64,000 bases of DNA. It comes from Mannheimia glucosida. Lineage in GTDB: Bacteria > Pseudomonadota > Gammaproteobacteria > Enterobacterales > Pasteurellaceae. Under the pieces are notes generated by a model. It did not search any database and had not been told where the DNA came from. It was given only the letters and a program-made list of their open reading frames with translations. The position numbers were made by a program, and so were the translations under genes. The stretch covers positions 124,001 through 188,000 of the forward strand of contig NZ_CP176502.1 of the NCBI RefSeq assembly GCF_046267875.1, written 5' to 3'. How positions within the stretch are numbered: position 1 is the first letter of the stretch; each line of letters starts with the position of its first letter. Positions 5,914 to 14,882 of this stretch are shown here, in pieces.

Positions 5914-8900
5914 TTACCACTCATATCCAACTTTGAGTGAAATGAATTTTTGTTCTTGCAATGTATTTCCTTTTGTAAAGCCAGCATGTATCGAACTTGA
6001 TACCCCTTTATAGTGGAGTGTAATCCCTACTTCTTGCTTAAAATAACGACCTATATTTTGATTTAAGGAAAATTCATTTAACTTAGTTTTAAGTGTTCCG
6101 TGGCTTGCATCAACAAAATAGCTTCCTAATTCAGGTTTTACCTTTAATTCATTAAATATAAAAGTTTTATTTAATGCTAAACCAGCTTGAATGGCCAAAA
6201 GATCTACCCTATCAGTCTCAAATTTTGTGTTCTCTAATTGGGCATTTGCAGATGTTAAATGATGATAGCGCATACCAAATGACGGTTGTAGGTTAAAACT
6301 TGCAACTTCCAACGTTTTACCTACCGTTAATCCTAAAGAATATACATTTCTGGCTAGTTTTATCGTCTGGCTTTGATGGCTTAATTTGTTATTCGCACGC
6401 CCAATGCTACCATCAACCCCTACATAAATGCCATTTTCCCATGTTTTCTTACCATAAAAAGAGAGCATAGTTAAATCCCCTTTACCATTATAGTAGTTCT
6501 GAAAATCATTATTCGCTCTGGATTGAGATAAGATAGTACCAATAACTAGGTTATGATCATCCAAATATTTCTCTGCTCCAACTTGTACCAAGCTGAAATC
6601 TTGTTTGAAAGCACTGTTTCCAGACTGATATTTTGTTGTTTGATACTCATATTTCGACCAAACATTAGCTCGCTCATCTTTATCTTTACGAACTAAAAGA
6701 TCTAATGCAGAAGTCACACCTAAAACAGCATTAGTTTGTGCAGCAAGTTCTGAACTAAGAGATACAGCTCTAGCTTTTCCCGCTTCTTCTGCAGCTTTAC
6801 GTGCAGCTTCTTCTTGCGCAAGGCGCGCTTTTTCTGCCTCTTCTGCAGCTTTGCGTGCAGCTTCTTCTTGCGCAAGACGGGCTTTTTCTGCCTCTTCTGC
6901 AGCTTTACGAGCGGCTTCTTCTTGCGCCAGACGAGCTTTTTCTGCCTCTTCTGCGGCTTTACGTGCAGCTTCTTCTTGTGCCAAACGAGCTTTTTCTGCC
7001 TCTTCTGCGGCTTTACGTGCAGCTTCTTCTTGCGCCAAACGAGCTTTTTCTGCCTCTTCTGCGGCTTTACGTGCTGCTTCTTCTTGCGCCAAACGAGCTT
7101 TTTCTGCCTCTTCTGCAGCTTTACGTGCTGCTTCTTCTTGCGCAAGACGGGCTTTTTCCGCCTCTTCTGCGGCTTTACGTGCAGCTTCTTCTTGCGCCAG
7201 ACGAGCTTTTTCTGCCTCTTCTACGGCTTTACGTGCAGCTTCTTCTTGCGCCAGACGAGCTTTTTCTGCCTCTTCTGCAGCTTTACGTGCTGCTTCTTCT
7301 TGCGCAAGGCGTGCTTTTTCTGCCTCTTCTGCGGCTTTACGTGCAGCTTCTTCTTGCGCCAGACGAGCTTTTTCTGCCTCTTCTGCAGCTTTACGTGCTG
7401 CTTCTTCTTGCGCAAGGCGTGCTTTTTCTGCCTCTTCTGCGGCTTTACGTGCTGCTTCTTCTCTTGCTTTAGCCTCTTCTGTTTTTTCTGGGCTTAAATA
7501 GTAAGCTAGCCCCTCTTTTTTTAATGTATAACGAAAATCTCCCCTCACAATATCAGAGTCATCTAAAGTAAAATTAAAGTTATTCTCTGATTTCGCTTCT
7601 AATAATTTGATTTTCTGATCATTAGTAGGTGTACCAATTTGGGAAATTTTTGCCTTAAAAGCACCGCTTGCATGCTCTACATTTATCAAATCACTTATTG
7701 TTTGAGCAAAGTAAGTGATAAAGTTAATAACCCCGCTTCCGCTAAGGCTATTAATATTTAAAGTATTTGGCTCCCCCACATTATTGTCTAAAGTGATTGT
7801 CGCATTATCTACATTCAATTTATTGACATTGCTGTTTCCTGTCATTACCCAACTAGAACCATTTTGCAAGTTTATTTGGCTATCGCCATTGCTTTCAATT
7901 GTCCCAATAAGATCAGCCTTACTACCTAATTCAAAACGTGCATTCTGAGTTAATTTAATATCACTATTGACTGTAGTACGTTGCCAGCTATGTAAATCCT
8001 TATCAGATAACACAGATAAATTACAACTTGCTATGCCAGTACGATCTGAACGAATACACGATTGAGATTTCCCTTGTGTGAAACCTACTTGTGCTGTTGC
8101 ATTGTCACTCAAATTAAAATTACCGTTTACTTCAACTACATTACGGCTAACTTCAATCTTCCCATTATCCTTAGCTTGAAAGCTTGTTGCGCTAAAGGTT
8201 CGATTAATCCATTCGCCTTCTTTTATAATTTCCTTATTAACTGTTTTTTTATTTTCATCAAGAACTTGGCGCGCATATGGAATCGGGCGACCGGATAAAA
8301 TAATTTCAGCATCATTTTCTGCCGACAAAATCCCATCTAATGCGGTTCCCCCAGTTAAAAGAAGCTTCCCTCCTGCATTAATAGGCTTGAAGTGAATATT
8401 TAACTTTCCGTTCTCTCTGCTTGAGTCAGATTCGCCAAAATAGCCATTGTAAGCATAAAGTTGATTTTCTAGTGCTTTATTTTTCTTTTCAACGACATAC
8501 TTTTTAGCATCATCATGATTCCAACTTATAAACTTCCACGCATTGTTCTCAAGCACAAAATAGGCGCCTTGGCTACGAAACAGATCAGCATTATAGCCTT
8601 CTCCAAAATTAATTGTACGAACATCATTATCTGTAAATACTTGGCCTACCAAAGAAATATTCGCAGCAACACCAGCATTATTATTAACAATTCTCGCTCC
8701 ATCATCGACATTCTGGATCCGATTAAATGTTAAGCTGTTACCGTTTAAATCTAAACGACCGCCACGATAACCAAAATAAATACTGTTAGGATCTACTTGA
8801 TCAGCGCTATTTAGAATTACAGTTGGTCGTCCACTAACGATCCCAACTTCACTAAATGCAGATTTTTCACCATTTTCGCCCGCTTGTTGGTTAAGAATCA

Positions 8901-10227
8901 CTGTGCCATCTCCAACACTAATTGATCCTAAATTCTTGCCTTTACCAGAAACAGTTAGCGTTCCTTCTCCAATTTTAGATAATCTATCTCCCACCGGATT
9001 ATGAACTTGCCATTCTACATTCTTATTTTTATCTACAGATATCCCAGCCCCAAGCCACGTTGTCATTTCATTAGCACCGGTTACAACCGCATTACCTGAA
9101 AAATATAGCGCTCCGGCTCCCTGATTAATATTATTAGCTAAATTAAGGGTATTTCCATCTCCGGAAATTTTAAGCGTTTTCCCATGGTGTAAAGATGGCT
9201 TATGTGGCTTACCTGTTGTTGGGTCAGGCAATGAGGTATCAGCTAAATCAACTACTAATTCAGCCGTGGCCCCCGTAATCTTGCTACTATTTCCAAGTGC
9301 AGTCCAAGTGAGAGTCTTTCCACTATCACTTATAGTACCTGCCGTATCTTCTTGCTCTAGTAAATCACCATATTCAGGATGGTTTACAACTGACACGGTA
9401 AAATCATCATTACCTGATTGTAATGTAGCAATATATACCCAACGATTCAGACGATTATCCCATGCAAACATGCCTGAGCCACTATCGCCTTGCTGTGGAT
9501 GAGAGCTAAGAGGGCTGTAACTATCATCAAATACATTGCCTTTAAAAACAAAGGTATTAGCATTATTGCTCGTTAACTTTAATGTGGTTCCACCAATTAG
9601 GTAAGCATACGGATCCGCAAGTTTTTCCTTTACAGCATTCTTTTCAGCTAAAATGTATTGTGTACCTGAACCTGCACGAATAAACATTGGAAAAATACTT
9701 GCATCACGATACAGATCATAATTTTTCTCTTGGGATTGCTCTGCTGGTGCTGTTTCTGTTACTAGTTTATGCAAACGAGGCGTTTGATAGTCATTATGCG
9801 TAAATCCCTGAATGGCTTTACTCCCTTTTGGGTCATAATCATTGCGTGAAACCAATTGATAATTAAAATGGTGATTATCTGGGTTTTCACTACCAGAATC
9901 ACCAAACTGCACTGTTCGATAGCCTCTGTTGTGCTCTACACTCACAATATATTGTGGTTTAGTCAGGGTTGCATAACCTCCCCCCCGTGTAATCACAGAG
10001 AAGTCAATCATGGGAATATTTTCTAAAGCAATACCTATCTTGTCACCTTGCTTATTAAATATTTCAACATTTTTCGCTCCGACATAAAATTTTCCTTTAT
10101 TTTCCGCAAGATCTCGGAAATATTGGTAATCTATATCACCACGAACCGTAGAACTATAACTAAGCTGTGCCAATGACAGCCCTACGAATGCAGAAATTAA
10201 AGAGAGTTTAAAAGAGGCTGGTTTCAT
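5914..10227 (-). CDS. Hap/IgA1-protease-type serine protease autotransporter
   Basis: This is a 1437-residue type Va secreted adhesin/protease. A signal peptide (about residues 1-28, MKPASFKLSLISAFVGLSLA) precedes an S6-type protease domain. Its triad can be read as His99 (SVEHNRGY), Asp146 (HNDYQTPRLHKLVTE) and Ser249 (GDSGSGMFAWD), close to the spacing I recall for Haemophilus Hap (98/140/243). A long beta-helix passenger follows, then twelve 18-residue helical repeats rich in Ala, Glu, Lys and Arg, then a roughly 250-residue C-terminal beta-barrel ending in aromatic Trp (KVGYEW). The residue after GDSGS is Gly rather than the usual Pro. The ATG at 10227 is chosen for the signal peptide. 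The natural substrate cannot be read from sequence; IgA cleavage should not be assumed. Confidence 0.9.
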   Translation of the reverse strand: MKPASFKLSLISAFVGLSLAQLSYSSTVRGDIDYQYFRDLAENKGKFYVGAKNVEIFNKQGDKIGIALENIPMIDFSVITRGGGYATLTKPQYIVSVEHNRGYRTVQFGDSGSENPDNHHFNYQLVSRNDYDPKGSKAIQGFTHNDYQTPRLHKLVTETAPAEQSQEKNYDLYRDASIFPMFIRAGSGTQYILAEKNAVKEKLADPYAYLIGGTTLKLTSNNANTFVFKGNVFDDSYSPLSSHPQQGDSGSGMFAWDNRLNRWVYIATLQSGNDDFTVSVVNHPEYGDLLEQEDTAGTISDSGKTLTWTALGNSSKITGATAELVVDLADTSLPDPTTGKPHKPSLHHGKTLKISGDGNTLNLANNINQGAGALYFSGNAVVTGANEMTTWLGAGISVDKNKNVEWQVHNPVGDRLSKIGEGTLTVSGKGKNLGSISVGDGTVILNQQAGENGEKSAFSEVGIVSGRPTVILNSADQVDPNSIYFGYRGGRLDLNGNSLTFNRIQNVDDGARIVNNNAGVAANISLVGQVFTDNDVRTINFGEGYNADLFRSQGAYFVLENNAWKFISWNHDDAKKYVVEKKNKALENQLYAYNGYFGESDSSRENGKLNIHFKPINAGGKLLLTGGTALDGILSAENDAEIILSGRPIPYARQVLDENKKTVNKEIIKEGEWINRTFSATSFQAKDNGKIEVSRNVVEVNGNFNLSDNATAQVGFTQGKSQSCIRSDRTGIASCNLSVLSDKDLHSWQRTTVNSDIKLTQNARFELGSKADLIGTIESNGDSQINLQNGSSWVMTGNSNVNKLNVDNATITLDNNVGEPNTLNINSLSGSGVINFITYFAQTISDLINVEHASGAFKAKISQIGTPTNDQKIKLLEAKSENNFNFTLDDSDIVRGDFRYTLKKEGLAYYLSPEKTEEAKAREEAARKAAEEAEKARLAQEEAARKAAEEAEKARLAQEEAARKAAEEAEKARLAQEEAARKAAEEAEKARLAQEEAARKAVEEAEKARLAQEEAARKAAEEAEKARLAQEEAARKAAEEAEKARLAQEEAARKAAEEAEKARLAQEEAARKAAEEAEKARLAQEEAARKAAEEAEKARLAQEEAARKAAEEAEKARLAQEEAARKAAEEAEKARLAQEEAARKAAEEAGKARAVSLSSELAAQTNAVLGVTSALDLLVRKDKDERANVWSKYEYQTTKYQSGNSAFKQDFSLVQVGAEKYLDDHNLVIGTILSQSRANNDFQNYYNGKGDLTMLSFYGKKTWENGIYVGVDGSIGRANNKLSHQSQTIKLARNVYSLGLTVGKTLEVASFNLQPSFGMRYHHLTSANAQLENTKFETDRVDLLAIQAGLALNKTFIFNELKVKPELGSYFVDASHGTLKTKLNEFSLNQNIGRYFKQEVGITLHYKGVSSSIHAGFTKGNTLQEQKFISLKVGYEW
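6814..7461 (-). repeat. Twelve tandem 54-bp coding repeats in the autotransporter
   Basis: Twelve in-frame 54-bp units each encode EEAARKAAEEAEKARLAQ; unit 5 has Val for Ala at position 8. A degenerate thirteenth unit follows at 6760-6813. The units are nearly identical in DNA, differing mainly at synonymous sites. The predicted product is a charged alpha-helix or coiled coil between passenger and barrel. Copy number is expected to vary by recombination. Confidence 0.95.
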
Positions 10228-10259
10228 ATATTTATCATCCAAAAAATAGAATTTGGCGA

Positions 10260-10265
10260 ATTCTA
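10260..10265 (-). promoter_or_regulatory. Autotransporter promoter, extended -10
   Basis: The minus strand reads TG-C-TAGAAT 33 bp before the autotransporter ATG; the -35 region (CTTATT) is weak. Confidence 0.45.
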
Positions 10266-10337
10266 GCACTAATTGATGACAAAATAAGCATTCAATTACA
10301 ACGATAGGAAATACATAGCAAATAGTGAAAATAGTAA

Positions 10338-10355
10338 GCCCGCTTAAGAGCGGGC
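10338..10355 (-). terminator. Probable cysE terminator
   Basis: GCCCGCT (10338-10344) pairs with AGCGGGC (10349-10355) around a 4-nt loop. On the minus strand a T-rich tract (TTACTATTTTC) follows, so it suits the end of the gpsA-cysE transcript and isolates the autotransporter. Confidence 0.6.
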
Positions 10356-10384
10356 AAAACATTTGAATAAAGGTTAATTGCAAT

Positions 10385-10430
10385 TAAGTACAAGTTGCCA
10401 TTTCTTCTCAAAAATGGCAACTTGTACTTA
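10385..10430. repeat. Perfect 19-bp inverted repeat between cysE and the autotransporter
   Basis: TAAGTACAAGTTGCCATTT (10385-10403) and its exact complement (10412-10430) flank an 8-nt spacer. No T run follows on either strand, so it is not a standard terminator. Confidence 0.8.
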
Positions 10431-10468
10431 GCAATGTCTCAATCATAAATTAAAGGAATAACTCTTAC

Positions 10469-11284
10469 CTAAATCCCATCACCAAACAAACCTTGCTCAT
10501 CTTCAAAGTATTGATTCATATCGAAAGCCGGTTTTTGTTCAGAGGATTTGCCGATAATGCGAGCCGGTACACCTGCTGCTGTGGCGTGATCAGGCACAGG
10601 TTGTAGCACCACTGAATTTGCCCCGATTTTAGAATAGCGTCCGATTTCAATATTACCGAGAATTTTTGCACCGGCTCCAATCATCACGCCTTCACGGATT
10701 TTCGGGTGGCGGTCGCCATTTTCTTTCCCTGTACCGCCTAGTGTTACACCTTGTAAAATCGAGACATCATTTTCGATCACAGAGGTTTCACCCACCACAA
10801 TACCGGTGGCGTGGTCAAACATAATTCCGCAACCGACCTTTGCCGCAGGATGAATATCCACATCAAAGGCAACAGAAATTTCATTTTGTAAATAAACCGC
10901 TAATGCTTTCCTGCCTTGATTCCAAAGATAATGCGTCACCCGATAGCTTTGTAAAGCGTGGAAGCCTTTTAAGTACAGCAGAGGTGTACTCCATTTGTCC
11001 ACCGCAGGATCTCTAGTTCTGACCGCATTAATATCACAAGCTGCACTAGCAATAATTTGTGGCTCTGCTCGATAAGCTTCCTCAATAATTTCTTTTAAGG
11101 CGATTGCCGGCATAATCGGGTTTTCTAACTTATTCGCCAAAATATAACTTAACGCATCGCCTAGATTATGGTGTTTTAAAATGGTAGCGTGGAAAAAACT
11201 TGCTAACATAGGTTCACAATTCGCCAGCTCTTTGGCTTCATCTCGAATTGCTTGCCAAATCTGATTAATTTCACTCTGCTGCAT
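10469..11284 (-). CDS. cysE: Serine O-acetyltransferase
   Basis: CysE transfers acetyl from acetyl-CoA to L-serine, the first step of cysteine synthesis. The N-terminal helical domain is followed by the left-handed beta-helix hexapeptide repeats; catalytic His residues lie in DIHPAAKVG and MFDHATGIVVGE. The C-terminus ends FGDGI; the terminal Ile is the residue that docks into the CysK active site to form the cysteine synthase complex. The length of 271 matches E. coli (273). AAGGAG precedes the ATG. It follows gpsA by 30 bp, as in the enterobacterial secB-gpsA-cysE order. Confidence 0.97.
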   Translation of the reverse strand: MQQSEINQIWQAIRDEAKELANCEPMLASFFHATILKHHNLGDALSYILANKLENPIMPAIALKEIIEEAYRAEPQIIASAACDINAVRTRDPAVDKWSTPLLYLKGFHALQSYRVTHYLWNQGRKALAVYLQNEISVAFDVDIHPAAKVGCGIMFDHATGIVVGETSVIENDVSILQGVTLGGTGKENGDRHPKIREGVMIGAGAKILGNIEIGRYSKIGANSVVLQPVPDHATAAGVPARIIGKSSEQKPAFDMNQYFEDEQGLFGDGI

Positions 11285-11314
11285 TTTATTCTCCTTTCCT
11301 TAATTCGCTTTTCC

Positions 11315-12325
11315 TTATTCGCCTTTCCGTTCACGGCCCAACAAGGTTTTCACCACATCTGAAGCCTGTTTGCCACAAAATAACATTTGATAGATTTGCT
11401 CTACAATCGGCATCTCCACCCCTTGCGTTTGGGCGAGCAAATAGGCTTCTTTGGTATTATAAAACCCTTCTACCACTTGACCGATTTCCGCAATCGCGAC
11501 TTCTGCCGATTTTCCTTGCCCTAACGCCAAACCAAATCGGCGGTTTCGGGATTGGTTATCGGTACACGTCAGCACTAAATCTCCAAGCCCCGCCATTCCG
11601 GTAAAGGTTTTCGGATCAGCCCCGAGCGAAACACCCAAACGGCTAATCTCCGCCAGCCCTCGAGTAATCAAGGCGGTACGAGCATTCGCCCCGAATCCCA
11701 TTCCGTCTGAAATACCGGCACCAATCGCAATCACATTTTTAATAGCCCCACCGAGTTGCACACCGATAATATCATTGTTGAGGTAAACTCGGAACGCTTT
11801 GGAACAGTGAATCCGTTGTTGCATTTGATCGGCGAAAACAGGATCGGTTGATGCAAGGGAAATGGCTGTCGGTAAGCCAGCTGCCAGTTCTTTGGCAAAA
11901 GTCGGACCGGAAAGCACCGCAAGCGGGTAAATTTCCCCCAAAATTTCCTTAGCTACCGTTTGCAACAAACGCCCGGTATCCCGCTCCAGCCCTTTGGTTG
12001 CCCACATTATACGGTGATCTTGGGACAAAAAAGGCTTGATTTGAGCCAATACTTCAGAGAATACATGACTTGGCACCACAATCAGCAGATCTTTCGATTT
12101 TTGTACCGCTGTAGCAAGATCTGCGACAATTTCTAAGGCTTCTGGGAATACAATATCAGGCAGAAAATCTTGGTTCATTCGCTCTGATGCCAAAACGGCC
12201 ATTTTGTCGGGATTATGCCCCCATAAATAGGTTTTGTGACCATTTCGAGAAAGGGCAATGGCTAAAGCTGTTCCATAAGAACCTGCACCTAATACCGTGA
12301 TTGGGGCAGAATAGATTTCACTCAT
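11315..12325 (-). CDS. gpsA: Glycerol-3-phosphate dehydrogenase [NAD(P)+]
   Basis: GpsA reduces dihydroxyacetone phosphate to sn-glycerol-3-phosphate for phospholipid synthesis. The N-terminal Rossmann motif is VLGAGSYGTALAIALSRNGH, the substrate-site lysine lies in GGAIKNVIAIGAGI, and NTKEAY marks the C-terminal domain. The length, 336, is standard. It is preceded by secB but a strong hairpin terminator (12389-12417) separates them, so gpsA-cysE probably have their own promoter. Confidence 0.97.
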   Translation of the reverse strand: MSEIYSAPITVLGAGSYGTALAIALSRNGHKTYLWGHNPDKMAVLASERMNQDFLPDIVFPEALEIVADLATAVQKSKDLLIVVPSHVFSEVLAQIKPFLSQDHRIMWATKGLERDTGRLLQTVAKEILGEIYPLAVLSGPTFAKELAAGLPTAISLASTDPVFADQMQQRIHCSKAFRVYLNNDIIGVQLGGAIKNVIAIGAGISDGMGFGANARTALITRGLAEISRLGVSLGADPKTFTGMAGLGDLVLTCTDNQSRNRRFGLALGQGKSAEVAIAEIGQVVEGFYNTKEAYLLAQTQGVEMPIVEQIYQMLFCGKQASDVVKTLLGRERKGE

Positions 12326-12388
12326 ATTTCCTCTGTTCGGCTTATTTAGAAAATTGCAAAAAATAGTAGAAAAATAACCGCTTGTAAA

Positions 12389-12417
12389 AAAATAGGTATG
12401 CCTTGCATACCTATTTT
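12389..12417 (-). terminator. Terminator between secB and gpsA
   Basis: A perfect 13-bp stem (AAAATAGGTATGC / GCATACCTATTTT) with a 3-nt loop runs into a T tract on the minus strand, immediately after secB. Confidence 0.85.
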
Positions 12418-12430
12418 CTATCTAAAATGC

Positions 12431-12931
12431 TTAGTTCGCTAAAGCCGGCTCTTCTGCACTTTCTTCTTGGCGTTGGAGGTAATCCATAAATAACGCATCA
12501 AAGTTCACCGGTGAAAGATTTAATGCCGGGAAAGTACCACGATTCACAAGACTTGAGATTAGCTCACGAGCATAAGGATAAAGCACATTCGGGCATTGTG
12601 AAGCTAGGCAGTGAGCAAGTTGAATGCCTTCTAAACCTTTAATAGTGAACACACCTGCTTGTTTTACTTCACAAATGAAAGCGACATCATTACTGTCTTC
12701 TAACGTAGTTTGCACCGTAATGTGTAAGGTAACTTCGTATAGATCTTCACCAATTTCTTTGGTTTCAGTATCTAACTCAAAGCCTAATTGTGGTTTCCAC
12801 TCTTGTTGGAAAATAGTCGGTAAATTTGGTGCTTCAAATGAAACATCTTTTACATAAATGCGTTGAATTTGAAGCTCAAAAGGGGTTTGTGTAGCTTCTT
12901 CTGTTGATGCAACTTGATTTTCTTCTGACAT
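12431..12931 (-). CDS. secB: Protein-export chaperone SecB
   Basis: SecB is a tetrameric cytosolic chaperone that keeps preproteins unfolded and delivers them to SecA. The family features are visible: FELQIQRIYVKDVSFEAPN at the N-terminus, the acidic stretch and strand VTLHITVQTT, and CPNVLYPYARELISSLVNRG. The length is 166 residues; an acidic tail follows the last helix. AAGGAAATTTT precedes the ATG. It lies 20 bp after yibN and is probably co-transcribed with it. The grxC gene found between yibN and secB in E. coli is missing. Confidence 0.97.
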   Translation of the reverse strand: MSEENQVASTEEATQTPFELQIQRIYVKDVSFEAPNLPTIFQQEWKPQLGFELDTETKEIGEDLYEVTLHITVQTTLEDSNDVAFICEVKQAGVFTIKGLEGIQLAHCLASQCPNVLYPYARELISSLVNRGTFPALNLSPVNFDALFMDYLQRQEESAEEPALAN

Positions 12932-12951
12932 AAAATTTCCTTAATAATAGA

Positions 12952-13404
12952 TTATTTATGTTTTTTAATAGTTGGTAGGCTTGCTGCACGCCAGCCGCCA
13001 ATCCCTTCTTTTAATACATAAACTCTGCTAAAGCCTTGTTTAGCAAGATCTGCCGCAACACCACCTGAAGTGAAGCCATTAGTATCTACTACAATTACCG
13101 GGCGAGCTTTGTATTTATCAATCTGATTGATTTTAGCTGCTTTAATGTCTGACGGTAACATGTGAATGCTATCAATAATATGACCGGCACGGAACTCTTC
13201 ATCAGAGCGCAAATCAATCACTACCGCATCTTCTTTATTGATTAGCTGTGTAGCTTGTGCGTTATCAACAATCTTATATTTTTGCGTTGCACTTTTATAA
13301 AAACTAAAAATCACCGCAATCAATAATGCGACCCAAGCAAAAACCATCAAGGTATGATTGGCAAAAAATTGCTCCAATTGTTGAGCAAAAGTCAGTTGTT
13401 CCAT
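12952..13404 (-). CDS. yibN: Membrane-anchored rhodanese-like protein YibN, probably catalytically dead
   Basis: YibN has one N-terminal membrane segment (about residues 18-36, LMVFAWVALLIAVIFSFYKS region) and a cytoplasmic rhodanese domain (VVIDLRSDEEFRAGHI, then VLKEGIGGWRAASLP). In E. coli YibN a cysteine lies in the active-site loop; here the loop reads VVDTNGFTSGGVAADL with Ser at the aligned position and there is no cysteine in the protein. It therefore should not act as a sulfurtransferase. The neighbour is secB, as in enterobacteria. The role is not settled; the conserved secB context suggests a membrane or protein-export function. Confidence 0.88.
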   Translation of the reverse strand: MEQLTFAQQLEQFFANHTLMVFAWVALLIAVIFSFYKSATQKYKIVDNAQATQLINKEDAVVIDLRSDEEFRAGHIIDSIHMLPSDIKAAKINQIDKYKARPVIVVDTNGFTSGGVAADLAKQGFSRVYVLKEGIGGWRAASLPTIKKHK

Positions 13405-13474
13405 AATTCAATTTCCTTAAAATTAAAAATAAGCGATCTTTTTATGCAAATTTAACCGCTTGTAAAAGTAATAA

Positions 13475-13496
13475 AAGGTGAGCATTAGCCCACCTT
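13475..13496 (-). terminator. tig terminator
   Basis: On the minus strand AAGGTGGGC and GCTCACCTT form a 9-bp stem with one G-U pair and a TAAT loop, followed by TTTTATTACTTTT. Confidence 0.8.
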
Positions 13497-13505
13497 ATAA
13501 GGAAA

Positions 13506-14804
13506 TTATTGAGCTTGTTGTGACATTACTTCGTCAAATGACATTGTTTTTTCAGTCACTTTTGCTTTCGCTAATACCGCATCAACCGCTTGCTCTTCTA
13601 ATACCACATTGCGGATATTTTCAGTTAATTGACGGTTTTTCGCATAGTGAGCAACCACTTCAGCCGGTTGTTCGTAAGCAGAAGCGATATCTGCGATCAT
13701 ATCTTCAACACGTTTTTCATCTACTTTTAATTCATTAGAACCGATGATTGACGATAATAATAAACCTACTTGAACACGGCGTTTAGCTTCTGCTTCAAAT
13801 AATTCAGCCGGTAATTGAGCAGCCATTTCAGGCTTACCACCAAAACGTTGCACCGCTTGTTGGCGTAACACGTTGATTTCTTCTTCAACCGCAGCAGCCG
13901 GTACTTCAACATCATTTTGAGCAATTAAGCCGTTGATTACTTGAGTTTTCACGCGTGAAGTTACCGCATTTTTAAGCTCACGTTGCATATTTTTCTTGAT
14001 TTCTGCACGTAATTCTTCCACTGATTTTGCATTACCGAATTTTTTCACAAACTCTTCTGTTAATTCAGGTAATACCATCTCTTCTACTTTTTTCAAGGTA
14101 ATTGCAAATTTAGCTGCTTTACCTTTTAAGTTTTCAGCGTGGTATTCTTCCGGGAAAGTTACATCAATGTCGAATTGCTCACCCGCTTTACGACCTACGA
14201 TTCCGTCTTCGAAGCCTGGGATCATACGACCTTGACCCATAAATAATACGAAGTCTGATGCTTTACCGCCTTCAAATTCTTCGCCATCTACTGAACCAAC
14301 GAAATCAATGGTTACACGAGATTCGGCTTTTGCAGCCTCTTGGCTTTCTGCCCAAGTCGCTTGTTGTTTGCGTAATACATCTACCATTTTGTCTAAATCA
14401 GCGTCTGCGATTTCAACAACCGGTTTTTCTACTTCGATATTCTCTAAACCTTTTAATTCCACTTCTGGGAAAACTTCAAATTCTGCAGTAAAGCTGAAAT
14501 CTTGACCTGGCTGGTAGTTGTTTGGCGTGAAAGTAGGGCGACCTGCCAAGTTAATTTTTTCAGCAATAACTGCTTCAAAGAATGCACGTTGCATTTCATC
14601 AGATAACACATCTTGACGAGCTGCAATACCAAAACGTTGCTCGATAATTGAGTGTGGCACTTTACCTTTACGGAAGCCATCTACACGAGCATTTTTCGCA
14701 TAGCCTTTTAATTGTTCTTTGTATGCTGCTTCGATTTTATCAGCTGGTACGTTAATAGTAACACGGCGTTTTAAGCCTTCTAATGTTTCAATTGAAAATG
14801 ACAT
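13506..14804 (-). CDS. tig: Trigger factor, ribosome-associated chaperone
   Basis: Trigger factor binds the ribosome next to L23 and folds nascent chains; it has a peptidyl-prolyl isomerase domain. The ribosome-binding signature GFRKGKVPHSIIEQRFG lies near residues 43-60, the FKBP-like domain includes ESRVTIDFVGSVDGEEFEGG, and the C-terminal arms follow. The ATG at 14804 gives 432 residues, equal to E. coli; the frame to 14843 adds 13 unrelated residues. GAGG precedes the chosen start. The clpPX genes that follow tig in E. coli are not here. Confidence 0.97.
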   Translation of the reverse strand: MSFSIETLEGLKRRVTINVPADKIEAAYKEQLKGYAKNARVDGFRKGKVPHSIIEQRFGIAARQDVLSDEMQRAFFEAVIAEKINLAGRPTFTPNNYQPGQDFSFTAEFEVFPEVELKGLENIEVEKPVVEIADADLDKMVDVLRKQQATWAESQEAAKAESRVTIDFVGSVDGEEFEGGKASDFVLFMGQGRMIPGFEDGIVGRKAGEQFDIDVTFPEEYHAENLKGKAAKFAITLKKVEEMVLPELTEEFVKKFGNAKSVEELRAEIKKNMQRELKNAVTSRVKTQVINGLIAQNDVEVPAAAVEEEINVLRQQAVQRFGGKPEMAAQLPAELFEAEAKRRVQVGLLLSSIIGSNELKVDEKRVEDMIADIASAYEQPAEVVAHYAKNRQLTENIRNVVLEEQAVDAVLAKAKVTEKTMSFDEVMSQQAQ

Positions 14805-14853
14805 TCTTAAACCTCGGTTTAGGGATATAAAAAAGATATACAAATAGACGGTT

Positions 14854-14882
14854 ATTGTAGCGTTCTATCAAGAAACTGTCGA
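14854..14882 (-). promoter_or_regulatory. tig promoter
   Basis: Minus strand TCGACA (14877-14882), a 17-bp spacer and TACAAT (14854-14859), 50 bp before the tig ATG. Confidence 0.65.

Noticed and set aside
6814..7461. Possible CRISPR array because of regular repeats
   Set aside because: The units are contiguous coding repeats without variable spacers, inside a long conserved gene.
6801..7501. Three long plus-strand open frames and two alternative minus-strand frames across the autotransporter repeats
   Set aside because: The 54-bp unit is a multiple of three and happens to be stop-free in several frames, so each frame reads through as low-complexity Leu-, Phe/Cys- or Ala/Ser-rich protein. 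None has a ribosome-binding site or domain.
5428..10430. Genomic island integrated at the 3' end of ssrA carrying the autotransporter
   Set aside because: No integrase is present and no second copy of the ssrA 3' end was seen on the far side. The gene may still be horizontally acquired, but the window does not show an island.
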